Source: Vibrio proteolyticus NBRC 13287
GTDB lineage: Bacteria > Pseudomonadota > Gammaproteobacteria > Enterobacterales > Vibrionaceae
Length of the DNA stretch: 64,000 nucleotides
Assembly: GCF_000467125.1 (NCBI RefSeq)
Contig: NZ_BATJ01000001.1
Span: 248,001 to 312,000 of the forward strand
Reading direction: 5' to 3'
Shown here: positions 52,165 through 62,273 of the stretch, piece after piece
Position numbering within the stretch: the first letter of the stretch is position 1
How the letters are laid out: each line of letters opens with the position of its first letter
The notes under the pieces: model-generated
What the model was told of the DNA's origin: nothing
The model's database searches: none
The model's input: the letters and a program-made list of their open reading frames with translations, nothing else
Program-made: the position numbers and the translations under genes

Positions 52165-53840
52165 GGTGTATATCTTTTTACTATTCCCTGCCCGAGTGCG
52201 ATGAGTGCACCGGACACCAGAATCACAACCAGGCTCATCGCCATGCCGGCGCTCACTGAGCCCTGGTCGAACTGGTTAAATACATAAGTGGCAACGGTTT
52301 CCGTTCCGGCCGGTGCCAGCATCAATGACGCCACCAGCTCCCGGGTTGAGATCGCAAAAACGATGCATCCGGAGGCGACCATAATAGGCACCATCAAAGG
52401 CAATAAAACGCGGCGAACGATATGCAAAATGTCGGCTCCGTAAATCGCCGCAGACTCATCCAGAGAAAATGGCTGCTGACGCAGCGCACTGGTGATCATC
52501 CGGATTGGATAGGGCAACATCAGGCAAACGTAGGCAAGCAACAAGATCATTATTGTGTTGTACGGCGTGACGGGCAGATACTGCTGATTCCAGGTGAGAA
52601 TTAACCCGACCGATAAAGCCATCGCCGGTACCGCATTGGGCATTAGAGACAACACATCGAGGACGCTTTTCCCCCTGGGCTTCAATCGAATCAGAGTAAA
52701 CGCAACCAGCAGCCCCAGCACCGCGGCAATCAACGCCGTCATCGCCGCCAGCCCGAGGCTGGTGTATATGGCTTCTACGGCGCCATTGCCCGACGTGAAC
52801 AGATCCGCATAAGCGGACAACGTCAGGTTGTCCCAGCTCAGTCCGTGAGACACGGTACTCATCAACGACGCCGCCACAACTGAAAACAGCGGCAGAATCA
52901 CCGCAAATACCGCGACCAAAGTAAACAACAGATGCGCTACCAGACATGCGCCACGCGAACTGTTTGCTGCCGAGGTGATCGTCTGGGCATCAAGACTGGC
53001 AGCGTATTTACGATTCACCACCAGTTGAAGCAGGTAAGCTGACACCGCTATCGCGATCAGGATCAGCGACAACACCGAAGCTCCGGGTAAATCAATCGGC
53101 CAGTCGGTCAGCTTCTCTTCAATGGCTGTGACCATAACTTCAAAGCCGAAGCGGCTGCCTAAAATATCTGGCGTCCCGAACTCCTCGACTGATAACACAA
53201 ACACAATCAGTCCGCTGGCGAGTAATGTCGGCATCATCAATGGCAATAAAATGCGACAGGCTAAGTCCAAACGCCCGGCCCCATAAATTCGTGCCACATC
53301 ATTGTAACGTTGACCAATCACCCGCAGTGCATTGCTGGCAGAAAAATACACCAGCGGAAACAGGTGCATCGTCATCACAAATACCACGCCACTGAAAGAA
53401 AACAGAAAGGCCGAAAAATCCACACCAGTCCAGCGATACCAAACGCCATTGAACTGAAACATCTGAATCCAGGCCATGGAAGCGATATAAGGAGGAATCA
53501 AAAATGGCACCAGCAACATCACATCCCAGAAGCGCCCGGCAGTCACGCTCATTTTATTACGCACATAAGCCAGAACCACAGCGACAGCGATGGAAAGCAG
53601 CGTCACGCAGGTCGCTAACCGAATGGAATTGAACGTAGCATCAATGAGAGCGGGGTCGCTGAGTTGAGGATAAAGATTGCTAAATGGTGCGCGAAACGAT
53701 CCTTCATTGAAATGCGGGAATATCGCAAACAAGATCACCGATAACACTGGCAGACCAATAATAATCAACAACGACACCACAGAAAATGCATTAAAGGCCA
53801 GAGGAAGGCGCCCTCCTCTGGCATTCGCGTACAACGACAT
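52161..53840 (-). CDS. ABC importer permease, fused double domain (FbpB-like)
   Basis: A 559-residue inner-membrane permease made of two homologous halves, each with an EAA-like loop (YNDVARIYGAGRLDLACRILLPLMMP and LDESAAIYGADILHIVRRVLLPLMVP). This duplicated form is typical of FbpB-type iron and 2-aminoethylphosphonate transporters. The ATG at 53840 lies four bases after the binding-protein stop; a 25-codon longer frame would overlap that gene. Confidence 0.9.
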   Translation of the reverse strand: MSLYANARGGRLPLAFNAFSVVSLLIIIGLPVLSVILFAIFPHFNEGSFRAPFSNLYPQLSDPALIDATFNSIRLATCVTLLSIAVAVVLAYVRNKMSVTAGRFWDVMLLVPFLIPPYIASMAWIQMFQFNGVWYRWTGVDFSAFLFSFSGVVFVMTMHLFPLVYFSASNALRVIGQRYNDVARIYGAGRLDLACRILLPLMMPTLLASGLIVFVLSVEEFGTPDILGSRFGFEVMVTAIEEKLTDWPIDLPGASVLSLILIAIAVSAYLLQLVVNRKYAASLDAQTITSAANSSRGACLVAHLLFTLVAVFAVILPLFSVVAASLMSTVSHGLSWDNLTLSAYADLFTSGNGAVEAIYTSLGLAAMTALIAAVLGLLVAFTLIRLKPRGKSVLDVLSLMPNAVPAMALSVGLILTWNQQYLPVTPYNTIMILLLAYVCLMLPYPIRMITSALRQQPFSLDESAAIYGADILHIVRRVLLPLMVPIMVASGCIVFAISTRELVASLMLAPAGTETVATYVFNQFDQGSVSAGMAMSLVVILVSGALIALGQGIVKRYTP

Positions 53841-53844
53841 ACAA

Positions 53845-54798
53845 TCAATGACCCATGATCTGCGCGAACTTGTCTTTGGTCTGTTTGGCTTTTTCCGCTG
53901 CTGCAGTGGCGTCAAACTGGATCAGATTGAGTTCGGCATAGCCCGGGCGCTGTGCCGCAATGTCTGTTCTGGCAGGAAGAATTAAAGTATCGGCCACCAG
54001 CGTTTGCCCTTCGTCTGACAAGACATAATCGACAAACTTTTTCGCCAACGCCTCATGTTGGGTGGATTTCAAGATCATCATCGGACGCGGAGCCAGGACC
54101 GTGCCGTCTTCCGGGTAAATCACTTCCAATGTTTCACCTTTGGCTTTTAATCCGAGACCGATGTAATCCACCGCCCCAAAAACCGCCGATTTCGCGCCCT
54201 GCAACACTGGATTGAGTGCCGCTTTGTTTGGCCCGGGGATCAGCACGTCGTTTGCCTTCAGCTCCGCAAACAATTGCCAGGCTGACTCACCCATTTGGTC
54301 CGCAAGACCTTCCACCAAAGTTAGTGCAGACCCTGATTTACTCGGGTCTGGCATGGTCACTTTGTTCTTGTATTCTGGCTTGGTCAGATCGGCCCAGCGT
54401 TTAGGCACCGGCAACTGACTTTGCGTGTTGTAAGCAATGGCCAGCACCGCCGTACCTTGCGCCGTGTACGTCGCGGTTTTCAGGAAATCCGGCACCTTAG
54501 CGGCGTTTGGTGACTGGTACGTAAGTAATTCACCTGCGTTGTCCAGCGTAATGGCATGACCCAGTGACGACGAAATCATGACATCGACATGCGGATTGGC
54601 TTTTTCTGCCTGGTAACGGGACATGATTTTACCGCCGGTGGCCTGATACAGGTCAACTTTCGCACCACTTTGCCGTTCAAAGCCCTGAATCAGCTCGTTG
54701 GATAACCCTTTGGGGCCCGCCGAATAAACCGTCAGCGTTTCTGCGTGAACACCTGAACCTAAAAGTAGTGTGGCCGACAACAAATATGCGAATTTCAT
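53845..54798 (-). CDS. ABC importer periplasmic binding protein
   Basis: A 317-residue binding protein with a signal peptide (MKFAYLLSATLLLGSGVHA) and an FbpA-like start LTVYSAGPKGLSNELIQGFE, then PHVDVMISSSLGHAITLDNAGEL. The ligand is uncertain: iron(III) or 2-aminoethylphosphonate-type ligands fit the family, and no phosphonate-degrading enzyme is adjacent. AGAGGG precedes the ATG at 54798. First gene of the importer operon. Confidence 0.88.
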   Translation of the reverse strand: MKFAYLLSATLLLGSGVHAETLTVYSAGPKGLSNELIQGFERQSGAKVDLYQATGGKIMSRYQAEKANPHVDVMISSSLGHAITLDNAGELLTYQSPNAAKVPDFLKTATYTAQGTAVLAIAYNTQSQLPVPKRWADLTKPEYKNKVTMPDPSKSGSALTLVEGLADQMGESAWQLFAELKANDVLIPGPNKAALNPVLQGAKSAVFGAVDYIGLGLKAKGETLEVIYPEDGTVLAPRPMMILKSTQHEALAKKFVDYVLSDEGQTLVADTLILPARTDIAAQRPGYAELNLIQFDATAAAEKAKQTKDKFAQIMGH

Positions 54799-54953
54799 CT
54801 TTCCCTCTGAAAATACTCTCATCAATAAGAGTCCATATCTTGCGCCGGATATATGTCGAAATCATGACAAGCCGATGAACCAGAATCGTTTAAATTAAGG
54901 CGTCAATGATGCTACTCGATATTAAAAACTTAGGGAAAGCCTTGCTGAAAAAT

Positions 54954-54977
54954 AAAAAACGCCACCGAAAGGTAGCG
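54954..54977 (-). terminator. Intrinsic terminator after exported hypothetical gene
   Basis: CGCTACC-TTTC-GGTGGCG followed by TTTTTT on the minus strand. Confidence 0.88.
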
Positions 54978-55018
54978 CTTTAAATTCATACTTTGGTTTA
55001 CTTTTTTGCGATGTTAAT

Positions 55019-55912
55019 TTACTGACCGCTGCAAAACTGAGCATCGTATTGATAAACAAATTGCGTCTTCGTTATCCCTTCCAGCTTCACCCAGTCAGAC
55101 ATCTTGCCCATCGCAAGAAATGCTTGCTGAGCACGCTGAACTACTTTGGGCGTATACTCACCCTGATTGTCAGCGTAATCAAACGAGGCTTCCGCAATAA
55201 CAGGTTTGCTGCCTGGCAGCGGAGCAGGATTGTCATACCACAGGCTCACCACCAAATCCGCATCAAACTGACCGAGATCGATTTCCTGTCCTTTGTAGCG
55301 GCGCTCATACATCGTAATGTTGCCGACCCGGTTCAGTGGCGTATCTGCATCAATCACGCCATATTTTGCAGCAAAGCCGGGAAAGTCATCATAGATGTCA
55401 TCGATCTTATTAATGTTTTTTCCGTAACCCGATATCTTGGTGGAATGCGAAACCTTAATTGAGATATCGTCATCAGAGCCGAGCAACAGGTCATCTTCTA
55501 GTTTGCTTTCGGCCTTACTTCGGTTTGAGGCCAAATCCTCGTACGCACTGATAAACCGATCTGACGAGCGAAATTTCAGAGCGGCGTCTCGGTCATTGGC
55601 GTCATAGCGACTGACGCGATCCCGAAACGAATAGCCAAGCGTGCGCAAAGTACAGGCATTGGGTACATCCCAATAAGAGACAAAACGTTCTTTGTCCAGT
55701 GAGGCATTCCCCGATACATTGCGGTTGATTGCTTGTGAAATTACACTCGCCAGTTGTACGGTATAATTGGCAACGTCGCTCGCTTCACTCTGATAAGTAA
55801 ACTTATCGGTATCGAGCAATAATTTGTATTCCCGGGAGGTGATATCCGTCGAAGCGTGTGCGGCATTAATGATAAAAAGCGCGGATAACGATGCGATCCA
55901 TTGATATTTCAT
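55019..55912 (-). CDS. Exported protein of unknown function
   Basis: A 297-residue protein with a signal peptide (MKYQWIASLSALFIINAAHA). The mature part is acidic and mixed; it contains one early Cys (NACTLRTLGYSFRDRV) and one near the C-terminus (QFCSGQ) that could form a disulfide. The pattern YDANDRDAALKFRSSDRF is distinctive but matches no family I can name. Probably periplasmic or surface. Monocistronic with a clear terminator. Confidence 0.65.
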   Translation of the reverse strand: MKYQWIASLSALFIINAAHASTDITSREYKLLLDTDKFTYQSEASDVANYTVQLASVISQAINRNVSGNASLDKERFVSYWDVPNACTLRTLGYSFRDRVSRYDANDRDAALKFRSSDRFISAYEDLASNRSKAESKLEDDLLLGSDDDISIKVSHSTKISGYGKNINKIDDIYDDFPGFAAKYGVIDADTPLNRVGNITMYERRYKGQEIDLGQFDADLVVSLWYDNPAPLPGSKPVIAEASFDYADNQGEYTPKVVQRAQQAFLAMGKMSDWVKLEGITKTQFVYQYDAQFCSGQ

Positions 55913-56084
55913 CTGTTCTTCCTGTTATTTATTTCCGGAAAACAAACTGTAAAAAAGAATATTGACAGCTCAGTGACAACAATAATAACAGGATTTATTA
56001 TCACGTAATTCAGGGGAAATCCAATAGTGACCTAATACCCTACTCCACCACCCAAAAGCCGACCGTCTGGCCGGCGATCGCCAT

Positions 56085-56729
56085 TTACTCTTCGAGTAGT
56101 TCCGTCAAAATTTGTTTGTAGACCTCAACCGGCTGAGCACCGCTGATCGCACTGCTGCGATTGAACACCACAGTCGGAACAGACGTAATGCCAAGCTCAC
56201 GCCAGCTCTGTGCGTTCCCTTCAACAGCCGCTCTTACTGCGACATCGTCCAGCCTCTGCATTGCGTCATCGGCATTGAGCCCCACCGCCTGAAGTTCCCT
56301 GACTAGGGTTTCACGATCGGCAACATTTTTGCGCTCGGCAAAAAAGGCATTGAATAAACGTAGTTTGAGCTCCGTTTGTTTGCCCTGTTCTTTAGCGTAC
56401 TGCAATAAGATGTGTGCTTCGCGGGTATCGTACGTGCGCATCTCTTCAAAATAATCGAACTGAAATCCTACCTCGGCGCCCAAACGTGTCAGGTTCTCTC
56501 GGGCCTGTACGCTTTCCTGCGCTGTGGTACCGTATTTTTTCGCCAGGTGTTCACGCAGGTTTTCACCCTCTGGTGGTAGATGCGGATTGAGTTCAAACGG
56601 TTGCCACTCGATGGAGATTTGCTCTTCGATGCCGAGCTCCTGAATTGCCTGCTCCAGGCGCTTGTAGCCGATGATGCACCAAGGGCACACTACGTCCGAA
56701 ACAATATCGAGCTGAATTTTATTCGCCAT
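56085..56729 (-). CDS. FrnE-like DsbA family oxidoreductase
   Basis: A 214-residue thioredoxin-fold protein with CPWC at residues 15-18, an inserted helical domain, and the cis-Pro loop TSVPTVVFNRSSAISGAQP. No signal peptide, so unlike DsbA it is cytoplasmic; FrnE relatives are linked to redox stress. It is divergent from an HxlR regulator that probably controls it. Confidence 0.9.
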   Translation of the reverse strand: MANKIQLDIVSDVVCPWCIIGYKRLEQAIQELGIEEQISIEWQPFELNPHLPPEGENLREHLAKKYGTTAQESVQARENLTRLGAEVGFQFDYFEEMRTYDTREAHILLQYAKEQGKQTELKLRLFNAFFAERKNVADRETLVRELQAVGLNADDAMQRLDDVAVRAAVEGNAQSWRELGITSVPTVVFNRSSAISGAQPVEVYKQILTELLEE

Positions 56730-56829
56730 ACTTTACCTTACTTAGGGGTTATGTGGTTTATTATGGTAACCTTTACGTTAGTTTCAACCAGTTTACTTTT
56801 TGTAACCTGAAAATCAGGAACCCAACAGC

Positions 56830-57219
56830 ATGAAAAGTGACATCCAGGTCGACAGTCGCGGGCGAAAATCTGTCGTTAACGCCTGTAGCGAGCCCTGTGC
56901 CATTGAGAAGGGAATGCGTCTGATTGGCGGTAAATGGAAAGGATCAATCATCTATCACCTTAAAGACGGACCGGTTCGGTTTAACGATATGGCTCGAATG
57001 CTCGGTGGTGCGAGTAAAAAGATGGTGGATCAAAGGCTTAAAGAGCTGGAAAGTGAAGGGATGGTGCTGCGTAAAGTGATCAGTGAACGCCCTATCGCCG
57101 TCAGCTACGAGCTGACCGACTTCGGGCGCAGTGCACTGAAAATTCTCGATGATCTGCGTGTCTGGTCCGAAGCCCATCAAATCAAAATTCGCCAGTCCAA
57201 CCAGCGTCGCGATGGCTGA
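56830..57219 (+). CDS. HxlR family regulator
   Basis: A 129-residue winged-helix protein with the HxlR core GKWKGSIIYHLKDGPVRFNDMARMLGGASKKMVDQRLKELESEGMV, preceded by CSEPCAIEKGMRLIGG containing two Cys that might sense redox state or aldehydes. Divergent from the frnE-like gene over 100 bases. AGGA lies upstream of the ATG. Confidence 0.88.
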   Translation: MKSDIQVDSRGRKSVVNACSEPCAIEKGMRLIGGKWKGSIIYHLKDGPVRFNDMARMLGGASKKMVDQRLKELESEGMVLRKVISERPIAVSYELTDFGRSALKILDDLRVWSEAHQIKIRQSNQRRDG

Positions 57220-57225
57220 TCGCGT

Positions 57226-58545
57226 TTAGCGCATTTCAAACAACTCATGGTGGAAACGACGAGCGTCAAACCCTTGCTCTTGCAAGCCTCGGCGCAGTGA
57301 ATCTGCAAACATCGCCGGGCCGCAAAACCACACATTGCGCTTGAGCAATCCCGACACTTCCCGCTGCAATCGCTCTGCGGTCAGACGAGCATCGCTCCGG
57401 CTGTCGAGCACGCGTAACGTCACATTCGCCAGACGCGCACTGTGATGCAATTCCTCAATCAAGCTCGGATCCGGACACGCAGTGCAGTAGTACATGATGG
57501 TCGGATAACTCGATGGATGATTCACTCGCTCCTCAAGAATAGATTTAAATGCGGCAATACCTACCCCTCCGGCAATCCACAAAGCCGGCCCTTCATCAGT
57601 GAATGCAAACTCACCATACGGGCCTTCAACCGTCACTTCGTCACCAGCGCTCAGGCGGCCATTCAAACCGCAGGTGAAATCCCCCAGCGCTTTGATCATA
57701 AACTGCAACTGATGCGAACCGTCATCATAAGACGCAATAGTAAATGGGTGTGCTTCATGTCCCTGGCAGCGCAAATAGGCAAACTGTCCGCTTTGATGCC
57801 CTTTCCATTCGGGAACATCAATCACCAAGTGGGTCACCTTATTACACTCATGGTAAGTCACTTCACGCACTATGCCTGGGTACCGGCGCGCACGGCCAAT
57901 GCGATTGCTCAGGCTCCAGAGTGCCGCAAGCACGCCCACCAGACACATTCCAATCACAAGCAACGCTACGGGCTCTTGCCAGTAGTTTCGCTTAATCAAT
58001 ACGACGGAGTGAAAACCGATCGCGAGAAAGCATACCGCCATCAATTTATGAGACCACTTGAATCCTTTGTATTTAACGATTTTGCTGAGTGAGATAAGCG
58101 CCAGTACCAACAGCAGGTAAAACGCCAACTCTCCGACCGATTTAGCCTCGCTGTGCCAGGGAGCCACCAGCGCGAACCAGGAATCAGGGTCTGGCGGGAT
58201 ATGATTTTTAACGGGTTTGCTGAGTAGCCCCCACGATACAAGGTATTTAGGGACTTTGATGATAAGCCAGTGCACAATCGCGGTGGTGACAGCGCCAATC
58301 CCTAACCATTTGTGCCAGCGATACGACTTGTCCAGGCCATGCGTCAACTTCTCTACCCAAGGCAGACGCAACGCAAGCAACATGACCATCACCATCAGCG
58401 TGACTGACAGTATGCCACTCAGTTGGATCAGTGCGGCCCGAACCTGAAAGAAACTTCCCGAGATCAGAACGGCACTGTCAGCTGACCACCAAAACGCCGT
58501 CACCATCAACAGCACCGCCGCGGCTAAACCATAAAGTTTACGCAT
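57226..58545 (-). CDS. Ferric-reductase-like flavocytochrome
   Basis: A 439-residue protein with an N-terminal membrane domain (about 1-210; helices with His in RWHKWLGIGAVTTAIVHWLI and KWSHKLMAVCFLAIGFHSVV as heme ligands) and a C-terminal flavin reductase domain (HPFTIASYDDG for FAD, WIAGGVGIAAF and WFCGPAMFADSL for NAD(P)H). It moves electrons across the membrane, perhaps to ferric iron. Convergent with hxlR, six bases apart. Confidence 0.87.
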   Translation of the reverse strand: MRKLYGLAAAVLLMVTAFWWSADSAVLISGSFFQVRAALIQLSGILSVTLMVMVMLLALRLPWVEKLTHGLDKSYRWHKWLGIGAVTTAIVHWLIIKVPKYLVSWGLLSKPVKNHIPPDPDSWFALVAPWHSEAKSVGELAFYLLLVLALISLSKIVKYKGFKWSHKLMAVCFLAIGFHSVVLIKRNYWQEPVALLVIGMCLVGVLAALWSLSNRIGRARRYPGIVREVTYHECNKVTHLVIDVPEWKGHQSGQFAYLRCQGHEAHPFTIASYDDGSHQLQFMIKALGDFTCGLNGRLSAGDEVTVEGPYGEFAFTDEGPALWIAGGVGIAAFKSILEERVNHPSSYPTIMYYCTACPDPSLIEELHHSARLANVTLRVLDSRSDARLTAERLQREVSGLLKRNVWFCGPAMFADSLRRGLQEQGFDARRFHHELFEMR

Positions 58546-58690
58546 GTTCACCACTCCACAAATTCAGACACCATTATCGTATAACGTGCTGCGTAAAATG
58601 GCGTCAAAAGTCAGTAAAGGTATGTAAAGTCGTTTAAGGAGAGCAGCGTTGGAAATACGGAGCGATCAATCCGCCCCGTTCAGAGGAACA

Positions 58691-59545
58691 TCAGACGGCC
58701 TGTGCGTCAAAACGTTCACGTGGCTCAACCAACTCCTGTTGCGCCGCAATAGTCTGAAGCTCCCACTCACCACGTTGGTGTGTCTCTTTCAACACGGCGT
58801 AACAGGCGTTATGCGCATGTTCAAATGCCTGCTTAGGAGACAATCCTTTTAACAACGCCCCGGTAAACAACGCAGAGATCAAATCGCCAACACCCACCGG
58901 TTGCTTATCAAATGGCAGATGCGGACGCTGAGCAATAAAGCACCCTTCTTGCGTGGCAAGCATCATAGTGAATTGCTGCTCGGAAACCGAGTGTAAATGC
59001 TTCACCAGTACCACGCTTGGCCCCTTTTCAAGTGCTTTACGACACGCCGTCACCGCATCATCAAGATGACGGATCTCAATATCAACAAACTGACTCAGTT
59101 CAAACTGATTCGGCACAATCACATCGGCCATCGGCATAACATCATTAATCAGGTGTTCTGCAATGCCCGGTGCCACTATGCACCCTTTATCGGGCGCTCC
59201 CATAACCGGATCACACACGTAAAGCGCATCGGGGTTGGCGGCTTTTACTTGCTTGACCGTATCCATAATCGCCAGACACTGCTCTGCACTCCCCTGATAA
59301 CCAGAGAGTACGGCCAGACAATGCTCTAACTGACCGATGTTCTGCATCCCATTCACCAGGGTATTAATGTCTTGCGCCGAGAACGCCTGTCCGGTCCAGC
59401 CTTGCTGGTATTGAGTGTGATTGGAAAATTGAACCGTGTGGATTGGCCACACTTCGAAACCCATGCGTTGTAACGGAAAGACGGCGGAACTGTTGCCCGC
59501 GTGACCGTAAACCACATGCGACTGGATTGAGAGAATGCCTTTCAT
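58691..59545 (-). CDS. pdxY: Pyridoxal/pyridoxamine kinase PdxY
   Basis: A 284-residue PfkB/ribokinase-fold kinase phosphorylating pyridoxal in B6 salvage. Signature [24 protein letters not shown] at the N-terminus, [11 protein letters not shown] in the middle and the active-site [12 protein letters not shown] (Asp base). Length and motifs match PdxY rather than PdxK. Monocistronic. Confidence 0.94.
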   Translation of the reverse strand: MKGILSIQSHVVYGHAGNSSAVFPLQRMGFEVWPIHTVQFSNHTQYQQGWTGQAFSAQDINTLVNGMQNIGQLEHCLAVLSGYQGSAEQCLAIMDTVKQVKAANPDALYVCDPVMGAPDKGCIVAPGIAEHLINDVMPMADVIVPNQFELSQFVDIEIRHLDDAVTACRKALEKGPSVVLVKHLHSVSEQQFTMMLATQEGCFIAQRPHLPFDKQPVGVGDLISALFTGALLKGLSPKQAFEHAHNACYAVLKETHQRGEWELQTIAAQQELVEPRERFDAQAV

Positions 59546-59696
59546 CGAAGCGCCTAACTGTATTCGTAAAGGTCAGTACTTTACTCTCTGGCACGCAATA
59601 ATCGTAGTGCTTTTGATGAAATCGTTATTTTCATTTATTGAGGCGTGAGATGGATCAGGTTCAACCCGACAAGCCCGCGGGCTGAACCCTAGACAG

Positions 59697-61169
59697 CTAT
59701 AAGCTCATAATTTTCTTGAACTCTTCTTCGGAATATTTCTTCTCGGTACTTTTGGTCATGTCGGTCAGCATTTTGTAGCGTAACTCAGTCGCAAGCGACA
59801 AGGTGCGCTGCAATTGTCCAAACGAGTAATCCGCCGCCATGCTCATGGCTGCCTGCTTGTCTGTACGGTAGAGTGATTTTAAAGTCATATCCAGATTACT
59901 GACCTGTTGATACAGCTTGGTTTCCTCTTCACCCCAGGTGCGGTGTAGCATAGGCAGATATTTGTCCGGATTAGCAGAGGCCAACGCCGTCAGGCTACGA
60001 AACTGCCAATAGGCCGATTGATCAGAATATGTGTCACTGCCCACCTGGTAAGCATGCGGATAATTGTGCAAGGTGGAATACAGAGGCACCAACACCGACT
60101 CCGGCAGGACACCAAAACTCTGCCAAATCAACCCCTGCAACTCTTGTGGCATCTCTTTACGCAGTTGGATGACGTGCGATTCAAGCTGGCGCTCTACGCG
60201 CATTGGCCGCTCAGCCTTACCTTCCAGTTCCGTCCCCTGATAAGTGGCACTCAAGACATCCGCTACCGCAGCTACCGAGATTTTCTTATCCGGTTTCATG
60301 AAGAGCGGATACTGCGATTGACGGGGTAACTGAGTGCGGGAGGTTGTGAGCATCTTCTGACCCAGCCACTCGCGATCAGTGTTGTACACGTCGCCAACGA
60401 CACCAAATGCCTTGGCAAAATTGAATGACTTGGCATCCGGATTTTTCAGTAACTGATGTTGCTTCACAAACGCCAACAAACCTTTCGAATGCAGGACATC
60501 GGCGCCGTTGAGATCAACACCATGTACACGCAAACCATTTGCAATCATGGCGTAACTGTCATCCGGCACCTTTACTGCTATCCAGTGGTGGCCCGAGCCA
60601 ATTTCAAACAGCCACGCCTGATCCACATCCGCGATGTACAGGCTGTTGCCTTCACCTGCGCCAAACTCTTCGATATATCCCCCGAGTAAGGCCACCGCTT
60701 CCCGAGCTGTTTTAGCCTGAGGTAGGATCAAGCTTGGAATCACGGCTTCGATAACACCATTTTCAACCAACGGATCAGCTTTTTGTGCGCGCTCATTTAC
60801 CTCGGCACTGGTGGTCGCAGAAATGGCGACATTAAACTGGTTGATGCCCCGCTCTTCATAGTATTTACCCGCGCTGTCCACGGTGTTCGCATCCCAGTCA
60901 GGAATGGCAGAATAGGCATAGAATGTTTCCGGCATAGGGACAGTCAGCCCATTGCCCAATGTCCAGTTTCCCGGCTCATTTTGCTGTGCGGGGCGGTAAA
61001 CCAGATATTTATTCCAGTTATTCACCCCGAAATCTTCATTGCGGGCAATCATAATGCTGCCGTCCGCCGATGCCCCTTTACCCACAATCAGCCCGGTGCA
61101 GGCGATCGCGTTCGCACTAAGTGCTGCCGTTACCGCAGCAGAAAGTAAACTCACAGACCATTTCTTCAT
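59697..61169 (-). CDS. C69 family dipeptidase (PipD-like)
   Basis: A 490-residue N-terminal-nucleophile hydrolase. The signal peptide (MKKWSVSLLSAAVTAALSANAIA) is followed directly by CTGLIVGKGASADGS, so cleavage would expose Cys24 as the catalytic N-terminal residue. Other landmarks: MIARNEDFG, EFGAGEGNSLYIADVDQAWLFEIGSGHHWIAVKVPDD. It should cleave dipeptides in the periplasm or outside the cell. Confidence 0.92.
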   Translation of the reverse strand: MKKWSVSLLSAAVTAALSANAIACTGLIVGKGASADGSIMIARNEDFGVNNWNKYLVYRPAQQNEPGNWTLGNGLTVPMPETFYAYSAIPDWDANTVDSAGKYYEERGINQFNVAISATTSAEVNERAQKADPLVENGVIEAVIPSLILPQAKTAREAVALLGGYIEEFGAGEGNSLYIADVDQAWLFEIGSGHHWIAVKVPDDSYAMIANGLRVHGVDLNGADVLHSKGLLAFVKQHQLLKNPDAKSFNFAKAFGVVGDVYNTDREWLGQKMLTTSRTQLPRQSQYPLFMKPDKKISVAAVADVLSATYQGTELEGKAERPMRVERQLESHVIQLRKEMPQELQGLIWQSFGVLPESVLVPLYSTLHNYPHAYQVGSDTYSDQSAYWQFRSLTALASANPDKYLPMLHRTWGEEETKLYQQVSNLDMTLKSLYRTDKQAAMSMAADYSFGQLQRTLSLATELRYKMLTDMTKSTEKKYSEEEFKKIMSL

Positions 61170-61345
61170 TGTTGCTCTCCATAAGCTGGATTAACTTTGA
61201 ATGTTTATTCAATGAGTGTTGTGTATGCGATTGATTATGTAGTTATTTTTGGTAAGTAACGCGAGAGAGTCTAACCAGTCAGGAAAGGAACGGCTGGAAG
61301 AACGATCACATCACCAGCCGATAAATTGATAACAAGCATTTTAGA

Positions 61346-62206
61346 TTAAAAACTGTGAGCGCTATTCCACGTCTTGATTGCCGCTTGACCGGCTTCGACA
61401 CCGTTTTGATACGCCTGTTGTAGGGATTTAGTATCACGGCTCAACCTTTTGAGCTGGAAACTATCCGGCGGACATATCTGCACGATCTCCACACCGTGAG
61501 GCGGATTTTCGATGAGCTCCACGGCTTGGTTGTAGCGAATGTCCCGTGTCAACATGGGTTCAATCAAAGCAGGGGTATGACGCAGTAAATGACGCATCAA
61601 ACCGGGAAATTTCGCTGGAGACTTGCGATATGCCGACGGACGGCTGCGCAGCACCATAATCCGCTTGGCTCCCCGACGAATGGCTTCAGCAACCGGAATC
61701 GCATCAGCAACGCCACCGTCAACGTACGGCACGCCGCCGAGTAACACTCCGCGACGGTAAGCGATTGGTACAGCGCTGCTGGCTTTCATCGTTTCAGCCA
61801 GCAACGCAAGCTCCGGCGTGTGGTACTCTGCAGCGCCCGTATCCTGCCGCGTTACTCCCAGAAAAAACGGCCGCGACTCCTGTTTGAGGGTGTGCATGTC
61901 TATCCCCAGCTCGGCCAGAGTCACCGTCCACATCCAGTCCAGATCCATTAAATCACCACCGCGCAGAAACTGCCCGGGGCGGACAAATTCACGGCGACAA
62001 CTGTAGTCGGTATAAATTTTCAGGTTTCGCCCCGGCATATTGGCCAGATAGGCCGCAAGATTACTGGCGCCAGCCGATACTCCCCAAAAACTGTCAAACG
62101 GAGAAAAATCCTGCGCTAAGAAGCTATCCAGCACGCCACACGAGAAAACACCTCGCATCGCGCCGCCTTCCACAATGAGTGCATTTGGGCCAATTTGCTG
62201 TGTCAT
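61346..62206 (-). CDS. Patatin-like phospholipase (YjjU-like)
   Basis: A 286-residue patatin-fold acyl hydrolase. Oxyanion loop EGGAMRGVF, nucleophile elbow GVSAG with Ser44, and catalytic Asp in YVDGGVADAIP. No signal peptide. Similar to E. coli YjjU, presumed to act on phospholipids or neutral lipids in the cytoplasm. Monocistronic. Confidence 0.9.
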   Translation of the reverse strand: MTQQIGPNALIVEGGAMRGVFSCGVLDSFLAQDFSPFDSFWGVSAGASNLAAYLANMPGRNLKIYTDYSCRREFVRPGQFLRGGDLMDLDWMWTVTLAELGIDMHTLKQESRPFFLGVTRQDTGAAEYHTPELALLAETMKASSAVPIAYRRGVLLGGVPYVDGGVADAIPVAEAIRRGAKRIMVLRSRPSAYRKSPAKFPGLMRHLLRHTPALIEPMLTRDIRYNQAVELIENPPHGVEIVQICPPDSFQLKRLSRDTKSLQQAYQNGVEAGQAAIKTWNSAHSF

Positions 62207-62273
62207 TTGAGTTCCGAATCCGTAGAGTCAAAACACTAGCCTACCGCAAATACCACGGCTAACCAATTCTCGT

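Noticed and set aside
59641..59700. TPP-riboswitch-like sequence (TTGAACCTGATCC on the minus strand with a GGTTCA/TGAACC hairpin) between pdxY and the C69 dipeptidase gene
   Set aside because: Only the 3' box-like words are present; the CTGAGA core and the rest of the thi-box fold are missing, and it lies downstream, not upstream, of the dipeptidase gene. More likely a hairpin terminator variant.
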